A DNA stretch of 8,050 nucleotides from Syntrophaceae bacterium (GCA_919902745.1 CAKKRN010000045.1:3827-11876); one strand, 5' to 3'; positions 1-6,111 are shown, numbered from the stretch's first letter. The notes: generated by a model not told the origin, from the sequence alone. A program made the numbers and translations.

Positions 1-1178
1 ATTTCCTCTTTCATGGCTGCCATATCTTGCGGAGTCAGGGGCGTTGTCTGACCGGTTTCAGGCTTTTCATCGCCGTTTCCCTGGTTCTCCTCCGCCCATT
101 CCTCTTTCAACTCGTCATAGGCCTCAAAATTCTCCGCAATGAGCTCGTCGATTTCCGTTTTATGTCGCTGCTCGCCGAGGGTGCGGCTCAACCTTTGCGA
201 AAGGGCTTCCAGTGTCCCGGAGATCGCGTAGGTCGACGAGGCCAGAAGCCGGCGCAGGATCAGGGTCATCAGTTGTCTTTGACTGGCCGGCAGGGCATAA
301 AGATTGGGTCTCTGGAGATAATCGGAGACGAGGTCATAGAGTCTTTGTTCCGCCGCAGACGGATAGAATTCCTGCGTGACGGGGATGCGATTGGTATATT
401 TGACGTATTCCAGGACCTGACGACGCAGGGTTCTTTTGCAGACGGGCTTCAAACGCTCTTTAAGATCGTCGAAATTATCCACGTTGGTCAATCGTGCGAA
501 CCGGCTCTTGAAGCTTTTCAGATCTCCGAAGGTGTAATCGTCGATGACGCTGACCAGACCATAAAGCTCCAAGAGGGAATTCTGCAGAGGCGTAGCCGTC
601 AAGAGCAGCTTCGGCGCGTGGGCGACGGCGGTTTTGACGGCGTTGGCGATCTTGTTGGAATTTTTATAGACGTTCCGCAGTCGGTGCGCCTCGTCAATGA
701 CCACGAGATCCCACTCAATCTGCCTGATATAGGCGTCCTTGGCCCTGGCAAACTGATAGGAACACAGGACGATTTCTTTCTGCACAAAAGGGTTCAAGTT
801 GCCCTTCTTGATTTCCTGATTGAACGACTTCGACTCCAGGATGAAGGAGGGCAGAAAGAACTTGTCCAGCAGTTCCTGATTCCACTGCTTGCGGAGATTG
901 GACGGCAGGATGATCAGGATTTTTCTTTTTCGTTCCGCCCATTTCTGGGAGATGACAATGCCCGCCTCGATGGTCTTTCCCAGACCTACTTCATCGGCGA
1001 AAATGGCGCCTTTGGACAGGGGCGAGCGGAAAGCAAAGAGGGCAGCCTCCACTTGATGCGGGTTGAGATCGACCTGGGCGTCGGACAGGGAAGAGGCCAA
1101 TTTTTCAAGGCTGTCCGAGGGACAGCGCTTGGTCAGCTCGAAGGCGAAGTATTTAGCGCGGTAGGGGGTTATATTCAT
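1..1178 (-). CDS. SNF2-family DEAD/DEAH-box helicase, N-terminal part (gene runs off the left edge)
   Basis: This is the N-terminal 392 residues of a large SNF2-type ATPase; the frame is still open at base 1. Seen in the translation: a start of the form MNITPYRAKYF, a helicase N-terminal NPHQ segment at residues 39-42, Walker A DEVGLGKT at 62-69, DEAH at 162-165 and motif III TATPLQN at 194-200. A charged, helix-rich region follows from about 330 on. The C-terminal helicase lobe lies outside the window. The ATG at 1178 is chosen because the family usually begins with this NITPY-type sequence, although the frame is open further upstream and the ribosome binding site is weak. Family members of this shape (about 950 residues, from memory) translocate on double-stranded DNA and often sit beside DNA methyltransferase and restriction genes. 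A defence role is therefore likely but inferred. An RNA-polymerase-recycling RapA role is less likely given the N terminus. Confidence 0.9.
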   Translation of the reverse strand, partial: MNITPYRAKYFAFELTKRCPSDSLEKLASSLSDAQVDLNPHQVEAALFAFRSPLSKGAIFADEVGLGKTIEAGIVISQKWAERKRKILIILPSNLRKQWNQELLDKFFLPSFILESKSFNQEIKKGNLNPFVQKEIVLCSYQFARAKDAYIRQIEWDLVVIDEAHRLRNVYKNSNKIANAVKTAVAHAPKLLLTATPLQNSLLELYGLVSVIDDYTFGDLKSFKSRFARLTNVDNFDDLKERLKPVCKRTLRRQVLEYVKYTNRIPVTQEFYPSAAEQRLYDLVSDYLQRPNLYALPASQRQLMTLILRRLLASSTYAISGTLEALSQRLSRTLGEQRHKTEIDELIAENFEAYDELKEEWAEENQGNGDEKPETGQTTPLTPQDMAAMKEE

Positions 1179-1201
1179 GAGTTTATGAAATCGTTTGCCA
1201 A

Positions 1202-1324
1202 TTATTGTTCCGCTGAACCTCGAACGCCTCTCCCGGCAGCGTCCGGTCCGGGATAGCTGGCAATGGTAAGGTATTCGACGGTTTGTCCCCGGAGGAGGTC
1301 ATCGATATTGATCGGTAAACGCAT
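1202..1324 (-). pseudogene. 40-codon ORF, probable N-terminal relic of an AlbA_2 (Schlafen-like) protein
   Basis: The ATG at 1324 opens a frame that starts MRLPINIDDLLRGQTVE and stops with TAA at 1204-1202, 23 bases before the helicase start. The first 17 residues resemble the usual beginning of AlbA_2/divergent AAA-4 ATP-binding proteins, which are normally several hundred residues long. The later stretch ASYPGPD resembles a segment found far downstream in the same family, so an internal deletion is possible. A GTG at 1348 in the same frame would add eight residues. It could instead be a short leader peptide of the helicase gene. The family assignment is from memory of the motif and is tentative. 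Confidence 0.4.
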
Positions 1325-1423
1325 ATTCCATACCCTGTCGTCAAGCACAAAACCCCGCTCTCTTTTAAGAATCGGTCAAAAGTGAAATCATCTCATTTGT
1401 TCCTCTTGTTTTGATAAACTTTG

Positions 1424-1699
1424 TCATTTTTCTCTCGCAAACCCCGGCCAAACAAGACCTTTCTCATCAACATACAGAAGCTCCTGCTCGCGAAGTCTGC
1501 TCAAGTCACGCTGTTTGGTCTTGTCACCAAGGTTGGCATAGAGCGCCTCATGCCAGGGTGCGAGACGCAGTTCGTCCATTTGCAATGGTTTACCGCGCTC
1601 CATCACTTGGGTCAGAATGGCATAATAATCGATCAGGACATTTACCGCCTTATAATAATAGTGCATGGCGCTCATTAAGCCAGTGTAGGACTCCATCAC
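1424..1699 (-). CDS. Unassigned 91-codon ORF, winged-helix-like C-terminal fragment
   Basis: The product is not recognised with confidence. The frame opens at a GTG (1699) directly followed by an ATG (1696); further ATG codons occur at residues 9 and 12. It overlaps the 3' end of the HEPN gene by up to 50 bases in another frame. The sequence is aromatic-rich at the N terminus (HYYYKAVNVLIDYYAIL). It then has a helical segment with KTKQRDLSRLREQELL and a short strand-like end (YVDEKGLVWPGF). This helix-turn-helix-wing order resembles the C-terminal winged helix of some Fic-type proteins, so the ORF may be the surviving 3' end of a larger gene. No clear ribosome binding site precedes any of the possible starts. 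Translation by coupling to the HEPN gene is possible but unproven. Confidence 0.4.
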   Translation of the reverse strand: MMESYTGLMSAMHYYYKAVNVLIDYYAILTQVMERGKPLQMDELRLAPWHEALYANLGDKTKQRDLSRLREQELLYVDEKGLVWPGFAREK

Positions 1700-2087
1700 G
1701 AAGTTCGTTCACACATCCGATGAGCTCTGTTACATCTGCTTCCGTGACGCTGCCGACATAATCATATTCCACCACGTTTCTTTTAGTGCGGCAGGTATCC
1801 AGATACTGGGCATCTTGTTCATGCTTTTCCCCCAAGATCAAGGGTAAGGCTTGAATCGTTCGGTAGTGTGGCAGGTTTTTTTCAGGCCGGCAGCCTTCTG
1901 CATAAAGCAGGATTGTACAGAGTTTCAGGGCGGCATTGTAAGTTATCCCAAAGCGCCAGTCGGCTGAAATATCTCGTGTGGCGTCCTGTAAATCACGATC
2001 GATGATCCGGAGAAGATCGGCGATTTCTTTTTTGCCGGTCTTGTGGGAACGCAGCCAGCCGTATTCAACCCATTTCTGCAAGCTCAT
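1650..2087 (-). CDS. HEPN-domain protein, probable toxin of a HEPN/MNT toxin-antitoxin pair
   Basis: The product has 145 residues, is mostly helical and fits the size of a single HEPN domain. The motif RNVVEYD at residues 103-109 sits where HEPN ribonucleases carry their R-x4-6-H active-site motif. Here the histidine position is occupied by tyrosine or acidic residues, as in the SAV_6107-like branch. HEPN proteins paired with a nucleotidyltransferase usually act as RNA-cleaving toxins held in check by the partner. Whether this one cleaves RNA is not certain given the missing histidine. The ATG at 2087 is preferred because a GGAA site lies 7 bases upstream; an in-frame TTG at 2123 would extend the protein by 12 residues. 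The gene overlaps the end of the nucleotidyltransferase gene by 23 bases, which implies translational coupling and co-expression. Confidence 0.8.
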   Translation of the reverse strand: MSLQKWVEYGWLRSHKTGKKEIADLLRIIDRDLQDATRDISADWRFGITYNAALKLCTILLYAEGCRPEKNLPHYRTIQALPLILGEKHEQDAQYLDTCRTKRNVVEYDYVGSVTEADVTELIGCVNELRDGVLHWLNERHALLL

Positions 2088-2655
2088 TTTCAGTTCCAAG
2101 AATGAAAATCTTTGGCGATTCAAGAACCTGATTAAGGAAATGATCCTGCTCCCTTCTCCGCTTTACGAATTCCTTCTCAGTGAAAGCATGGGGGTTGATT
2201 TCCCGACCGATCTTGCCGGCGGCATCCATCAAAAGGCCGGTTAATTTTCTCAGGCCGGTATTGCCTATGACCATGAGATCCACGTCACTTGCAGCTTTGT
2301 CTTCTTGCCTGGCAAGTGAGCCGAATACAAAGGCTACCTTGATGCCTTTTTCATTGTTTAAAGCATTTTTTATCACATCCGCCAAGCCGCTCGTCTTCAG
2401 GACAAGGCCGCGGATATCGGGGTAAAGGGGATGCGCGGTATTTGCCCGGTAATAAACTCGATTACCATCTTTTGCTCTGGTAACGATATCGAGTCGCTGA
2501 AGCTTTTGCAGTTCCTTCTGCACGGTGCCGATGGCAAAACCCGTGCGCCGCTCAATCTCGCGCATGTGGAGCTCTGTGTCTGGAGCAACTCCGAAGAAAA
2601 TGCGAAAGATCTCCGCCCTGATTTTTGATGATAAGATTTCAGCCAATATCCCCAT
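2065..2655 (-). CDS. Winged-helix plus MNT-type nucleotidyltransferase, probable antitoxin
   Basis: The product has 196 residues. Residues 1-75 form a winged-helix domain of ArsR type (recognition helix near IGTVQKELQKLQRLDIV, wing with DGNRVYYRAN). Residues 85-196 form a minimal nucleotidyltransferase domain with the signature GS at 112-113 and the metal-binding pair D-V-D at 124-126 (SDVDL). In characterised HEPN/MNT pairs the nucleotidyltransferase neutralises the HEPN toxin by adding nucleotides to a tyrosine near its active site; the same is inferred here. The fused winged helix suggests that this protein also binds its own promoter, where paired heptamers are present. The ATG at 2655 follows an AGG eight bases upstream. 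The HEPN gene overlaps its 3' end, so the two are one transcription unit. An independent nucleotidyl-transfer enzyme is the main alternative. Confidence 0.85.
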   Translation of the reverse strand: MGILAEILSSKIRAEIFRIFFGVAPDTELHMREIERRTGFAIGTVQKELQKLQRLDIVTRAKDGNRVYYRANTAHPLYPDIRGLVLKTSGLADVIKNALNNEKGIKVAFVFGSLARQEDKAASDVDLMVIGNTGLRKLTGLLMDAAGKIGREINPHAFTEKEFVKRRREQDHFLNQVLESPKIFILGTENELAEMG

Positions 2656-2700
2656 GGCGTATGCCTATACCATACAGTTGCATGTTTTTGCCATACATTT
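2656..2700 (-). promoter_or_regulatory. Candidate operator of the HEPN/MNT operon
   Basis: Two copies of the heptamer TGTATGG (coding strand) occupy 2670-2676 and 2691-2697. Their spacing is 21 bp, about two helical turns. The proximal copy also forms an inverted repeat, GTATG (2659-2663) with CATAC (2671-2675), 7 bases apart. The arrangement is what a dimeric winged-helix protein could bind, and the first product of the operon has such a domain. No convincing -35/-10 pair could be assigned; the site call is inference from repeat geometry. Confidence 0.35.
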
Positions 2701-2719
2701 AATAAGCTTGCCACCGACC

Positions 2720-2852
2720 TTTTTACCCAGCCCGCCTCCCGCAGCATCCGCTCGATTTTTCCCTTTCCACAGCGCTGGTCGGTGCTGCCCATGCGGATAA
2801 AGGTTTTTCGGATATCATTGTTGAAACATACGGGTTTAGCCTGACGAGACAT
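2720..2852 (-). pseudogene. AlbA_2-like gene fragment
   Basis: In one frame from the ATG at 2852 the translation contains CFNNDIRKTFIRMGSTDQRC followed by GKGKIERMLREAG. This resembles the strand-and-loop segment (x-FIR-x-GSTDxRC) near the end of the AlbA_2 domain of divergent AAA-4 ATP-binding proteins. The frame runs on past 2720 into the nucleotidyltransferase gene, where it makes no protein-like sequence, and an in-frame stop lies upstream near 2901. Only an internal piece of roughly 40-45 residues is preserved. It is read as debris of a lost gene, on the same strand as the 40-codon relic near 1300 but in the opposite order, so the two need not come from one gene. Confidence 0.4.
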
Positions 2853-2900
2853 GGGGAGCCGATTGGTCCTGAACGCCCGGATAGAACGGTCGGCGTGGAT

Positions 2901-2972
2901 TTATCGTTCCGCTTTCGTCTCACCATTGATCCAACTATCCAACATGATTGCATGTTATCGTTCCGCTTTCGT
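2901..2972. repeat. 18-bp direct repeat pair with a small palindrome in the intergenic spacer
   Basis: The 18-mer TTATCGTTCCGCTTTCGT occurs at 2901-2918 and again at 2955-2972, offset by 54 bp. Just before the second copy, 2941-2956 is a perfect hairpin sequence, AACATG-ATTG-CATGTT. The spacer 2853-3024 carries no convincing gene and no U-tract terminator for the operon that ends at 3025. Such short scattered repeats are common in intergenic DNA; no function is claimed. Confidence 0.6.
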
Positions 2973-3024
2973 TCCACCTTCTGCCCTTCGCCTTCCGCGC
3001 AGACGATTTGCAGGACGTCGGCGA

Positions 3025-4551
3025 TCATCGGTGTTCCGCTTCGCTAAAAACGATCGCCTGGAAGGTCAGGAAAGTCGCCCCGTCTCTCCATGCGCCGGAC
3101 GGAAGTCCAGCCTTCTGGCTCAGGTGGTTCAGCATCTCATCCCTTCCCCATCCCTGTTCCGGGGCGACCTGGGGGAGAAACACGGCGGATTTTCCCCCCT
3201 TCTTGAGGAGGACGCCGTCCCGGCCGACGACGATGTCGTTCGGGCCGGAGACCGGTTTCATCGGCGTCAGCACGGAGATCTCGATTTCCAGATCGGGCAG
3301 CTCCCGGAGCGTTACGGGGCTGAAGCGGGTATCCTCGAAGGCGGATTGGAGGGCCATCGCCCCGACGAGCTCGGCGAGCGGCCGGTCCGGGACCATCCGG
3401 CCGATGCAGCCGCGCAGGTCTCCCCGCTTCTTGATGGTGACGAAGACCCCGCGCGGTTCGCGCAGAATGGGGCTCGAAAGCCGCGGCAGGGGGACCATTT
3501 TTATCGTCAGAAAACGGGTGATCGTCTCCCGCGCGAGGCGAAGCAGGTATTTCCGGTCGGCGGGTCCGATCGTCCCTTCCGTAGCCGCGGCCGGCCGAAC
3601 GGCGGGGGCTTCCTTTTTCGGATCGGCGGCCAGGACGACCGCCCCATAGCCGACGACGCGCTCCCGCTCGCCGATCGGGAGATTCCCCGAGTGGGCGTAG
3701 CTCACGACCTTTCCCCCGGTCGCCCCCATCGCCTTGGCGGCGGCCATCGCGGCCATGATGGGGGCCTCGCCGCAGGCGCAGGTGGAGAGGTTCGGTATCC
3801 GCCGCGCCGTCTGCGTCCGGATGGTCGCCTGGAGCGCCGCCGGATCGAGGGTGATGACGGCATCCAGCGTCTTCATGTCCGCGGCCTCGGCGTCTTTCGC
3901 CGACGGGTAGTGTGAGAGGTCGGAGCTGGCGACGATCAAGGCGCGGCGTCCCTTCAGGACCGAGGCCAATGCGTTTCCGAAGCGGGTGCAGAGGGCGGCG
4001 TCCGCTTCGCCGACGATCGCGGCGACGATCTTCGCCTGCGGAAAGAGGACCTGGGCGAAGGGGACCTGGACCTCGACCGAGTGTTCCCGGACGTGCGGCC
4101 CCTTGTCGAGGGCGCAGTCGGGCGAGGCGGCAAGCAACGCCGCCGTGAGATCCCCGTCCACCGTTGCGGTTCCGAGCGGCGTCCGGAAGCCGCCGCCCGG
4201 GTAGAGGGCGATCTTCCGGAGGCCGGAGGCCGTGTGGTTGGTCCCGAGGATGACGACAACGTCATAGGCCCCGCCGCGGACCTGGTTCCAGCCGTCGGCG
4301 CAGATCTGGCCGGAGTAGATGTACCCCGCGTGGGGGACGACGATGGCGACCGGTTTTTTCACCTGCGGCGGCAGCGCGTCCTCCATGAATTTCTCGATGG
4401 CGAGCTTCAGGACGGTCGCCGATTCGGGGTAGAACTGCCCGGCCACGGCCGGGGAACGCACCTCGCCCCCTCCGTCCTTCCCGGCCATGCCGGTCGTTGC
4501 CACCCCCAGGCTGAGGGCGACGAGGGGAATTCCGAATTGCAGAATGGTCAT
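3025..4551 (-). CDS. amrB-amrA fusion: AmmeMemoRadiSam protein B (Memo) fused to protein A (AMMECR1), with signal-like N terminus
   Basis: The 508-residue product joins two families. Residues about 31-310 are a Memo domain. It keeps the putative metal or active-site residues of the extradiol-dioxygenase-like fold: H74 in VPHAGYIYSG, H106 in LGTNHT, H214 in SSDLSHYP and C260 in CACGEAPI. Residues about 328-505 are an AMMECR1 domain with its hallmark LRGCIG at 379-384. The alanine-rich linker is around 310-328. Residues 1-24 are hydrophobic and end in GMA-G, like a secretion signal. The ATG at 4551 is chosen because AAAGGAG lies 7 bases upstream. A GTG at 4569, directly after the previous stop codon, would add VERRYV and give the signal a positively charged n-region. 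The gene lies 18 bases after the radical SAM gene and is surely co-transcribed. The reaction of this system is unknown; human MEMO1 is reported to bind metal ions. Assignment to the families is firm, function is not. Confidence 0.93.
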   Translation of the reverse strand: MTILQFGIPLVALSLGVATTGMAGKDGGGEVRSPAVAGQFYPESATVLKLAIEKFMEDALPPQVKKPVAIVVPHAGYIYSGQICADGWNQVRGGAYDVVVILGTNHTASGLRKIALYPGGGFRTPLGTATVDGDLTAALLAASPDCALDKGPHVREHSVEVQVPFAQVLFPQAKIVAAIVGEADAALCTRFGNALASVLKGRRALIVASSDLSHYPSAKDAEAADMKTLDAVITLDPAALQATIRTQTARRIPNLSTCACGEAPIMAAMAAAKAMGATGGKVVSYAHSGNLPIGERERVVGYGAVVLAADPKKEAPAVRPAAATEGTIGPADRKYLLRLARETITRFLTIKMVPLPRLSSPILREPRGVFVTIKKRGDLRGCIGRMVPDRPLAELVGAMALQSAFEDTRFSPVTLRELPDLEIEISVLTPMKPVSGPNDIVVGRDGVLLKKGGKSAVFLPQVAPEQGWGRDEMLNHLSQKAGLPSGAWRDGATFLTFQAIVFSEAEHR

Positions 4552-4569
4552 GACGTATCTCCTTTCCAC

Positions 4570-5811
4570 TCAACTCCAGACGCCCGCGATCCTCCCGCCG
4601 CAGAAGCCGCAGCGGCCGTTTTTTTGATGCATTTCCACGGTGAAGAATCCGGTGCGCCGGATGACCGCCTTCCCGCAGGAAGGGCAGTGGGTATGGTTCC
4701 CCGGATGGTCCGGGACGTTTCCCACATAAACATAGTGCAGCCCCCGCCCCATCGCCGTCTCCCGGGCCCGCTCCAGCGTCGCCACCGGTGTGGGCGGCAG
4801 GTTTCGGAGCTGATAATCCGGGTGAAAGCGGGAGAAATGGAGGGGGACGTCGGGTCCGACTTCTCCCAGGATCCAGTCGATCAGGCCGCGCAGCATCTTC
4901 TCGGAGTCGTTCAGCGTCGGGACGACGAGGTTGACGATCTCCAAATGGGCGCGGCTCTTCGCGATCTGCTTGATGCTCCGCAGGACGGGCCTCAGCTCGG
5001 CGCCGCAGACGCCGCGGTAGAACGCCTCGTCGTACCCCTTCAGGTCGATCTTGATTGCGTCCAGGACCTCGCAGAGCTCGGCGAGCGGCGCCTCGTTCAT
5101 GATCCCGCAACTGATCAGGACGGGGCGAAGCCCCTGCCTTTTCGCCTCCCGCGCGATATCGAGCATGTACTCCACAAAGACCGTCGGTTCGTTGTAGGTG
5201 AAGGCGATCACCGGCGCCTGCCTCTCCCGGGCGGCGCGGACGATCCGGTCGGCGGAGACCGGCGGACTTTCGTAATCCTCCGGAGAGGCCTGGGAGATCT
5301 CCCAGTTTTGGCAGAACTTGCACCGGAGCGGGCAGCCCGAGGTGGCGAGCGAGTAGGCCGCGGCGCCGGGGAGGAAGTGGTAGAAGGGCTTCTTCTCGAT
5401 CGGGTCGACATGGATCGAGATCGGACGGCCATAGACGAGGCTCCGGAGTTCGCCGCCGACGTTCATCCGGGCGCGGCAGCGGCCGCGCTCGCCGGGCCGC
5501 AGCACGCAACCCTTGGCGCACAGAAGGCACTTGACCATCCCGGCCTCATGGCGGATGGGTTTCCCTTTCAGGATTTCCGGAGAGGCATGGCATGGTCGGC
5601 AGTCGGCGCCGGCGAGGGGGACGGAGGTCCAGAAGCGCGCCCTCGGGGCGAGACGGACCAGATCGGACTTCGGATCGAGGGCGAAGAGGAACCCGGCATC
5701 GCCGCCCGCGAACAGGCGCTCCCAGAGGGGAGAGGAGAGACAGAGCCCCGCACCGCCGAGGATCGGGGCGATCCCGGCCAGGGTCTTTAAAAAAGCGCGA
5801 CGGGAGAGCAT
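4570..5811 (-). CDS. amrS: AmmeMemoRadiSam system radical SAM enzyme with twin-arginine-type N terminus
   Basis: The product has 413 residues. SRRAFLK at residues 3-9 followed by a hydrophobic stretch to about 28 matches a Tat signal. A cysteine motif C95-x2-C98-x3-C102-x9-C112 (KCLLCAKGC) precedes the radical SAM cluster motif C160-x3-C164-x2-C167 in SGCPLRCKFCQNW. The TIM-barrel part continues with AFTYNEP at 203-209 and DAIKIDLKGYD at 251-261. The C terminus has a zinc-ribbon-like pair, HCPSCG (C376, C379) and CGFCGG (C401, C404). The overall order matches the radical SAM member of the AmmeMemoRadiSam set, related to pyruvate-formate-lyase activating enzymes. The ATG at 5811 follows GGAG by 7 bases. 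Odd points: an export signal on a family that normally works in the cytoplasm, and a CRPCH motif at 71-75. It heads the operon with the Memo-AMMECR1 gene. Its substrate is unknown. Confidence 0.93.
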   Translation of the reverse strand: MLSRRAFLKTLAGIAPILGGAGLCLSSPLWERLFAGGDAGFLFALDPKSDLVRLAPRARFWTSVPLAGADCRPCHASPEILKGKPIRHEAGMVKCLLCAKGCVLRPGERGRCRARMNVGGELRSLVYGRPISIHVDPIEKKPFYHFLPGAAAYSLATSGCPLRCKFCQNWEISQASPEDYESPPVSADRIVRAARERQAPVIAFTYNEPTVFVEYMLDIAREAKRQGLRPVLISCGIMNEAPLAELCEVLDAIKIDLKGYDEAFYRGVCGAELRPVLRSIKQIAKSRAHLEIVNLVVPTLNDSEKMLRGLIDWILGEVGPDVPLHFSRFHPDYQLRNLPPTPVATLERARETAMGRGLHYVYVGNVPDHPGNHTHCPSCGKAVIRRTGFFTVEMHQKNGRCGFCGGRIAGVWS

Positions 5812-5843
5812 CGTCCGACTCCGCCTGATGGATTATTTCGCAT

Positions 5844-5884
5844 AAAAAAAAGCCTCCCGACGCCATTTGCAGGCGCCGGAAGGC
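5844..5884 (-). terminator. Intrinsic terminator of the cold-shock gene
   Basis: On the minus strand a 13-bp stem (5872-5884 pairing with 5852-5864, with two G-U wobbles) closes a 7-base loop and is followed by eight U residues (A-run at 5844-5851). It lies 27 bases after the cold-shock stop codon and 32 bases before the radical SAM start codon, so it should insulate the two units. Only about 30 bases are left between it and the radical SAM gene, with no clear promoter. Confidence 0.9.
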
Positions 5885-5910
5885 CTCTTATTTTCTGCGG
5901 ATCAAAAATC

Positions 5911-6111
5911 CTACAGGAGTTTTACATTCTCCGCAGCCGGGCCTTTCTTGCCCTGCGCGATGTCGAAACTCACACGCTGGCCCTCGGCTAACGTCTTGAA
6001 ACCGCCGGCCTGGATGGCGCTGAAATGAACGAAAACATCGCCGCCCTCAGACTTCTCGATGAAACCGAAGCCCTTCTGCTCATTGAACCACTTCACTGTA
6101 CCTTCTGACAT
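5911..6111 (-). CDS. csp: CspA-family cold-shock protein
   Basis: The 66-residue product is a single cold-shock domain. It has the nucleic-acid-binding motifs KGFGFI (residues 13-18, RNP1) and VFVHF (26-30, RNP2), and begins with the typical [10 protein letters not shown]. Such proteins bind single-stranded RNA and DNA and melt RNA structure in the cytoplasm. The ATG at 6111 is chosen over the one at 6120 because AGGAGG ends exactly against the upstream ATG but stands 9 bases before this one. The gene is monocistronic: it has its own strong promoter, a leader of about 160 nt and a strong intrinsic terminator. Family members may be cold-induced or constitutive; the sequence alone does not decide, although the long leader fits post-transcriptional control. 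Confidence 0.97.
   Translation of the reverse strand: MSEGTVKWFNEQKGFGFIEKSEGGDVFVHFSAIQAGGFKTLAEGQRVSFDIAQGKKGPAAENVKLL

Noticed and set aside
27..1256. Plus-strand open frame of 409 codons opposite the helicase
   Set aside because: The minus-strand translation contains Walker A, DEAH and TATPLQN motifs in order; the plus-strand frame has no recognisable domain and is its mirror.
1350..1410. Tiny ORFs after an AGAGGA site upstream of the 40-codon relic
   Set aside because: They stop after 2-9 codons and encode nothing recognisable.
2851..3915. Plus-strand open frame of 354 codons
   Set aside because: Arginine- and glycine-rich antisense frame of the GC-rich AMMECR1/Memo gene; no domain seen.
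4262..5530. Minus-strand open frame of 422 codons in a second frame of the radical SAM gene
   Set aside because: Extremely arginine/proline-rich composition, no motifs, overlaps the real frame completely.
4081..5790. Plus-strand open frame of 569 codons opposite the radical SAM gene
   Set aside because: Long only because high GC removes stop codons; the minus strand carries the radical SAM and Memo motifs.
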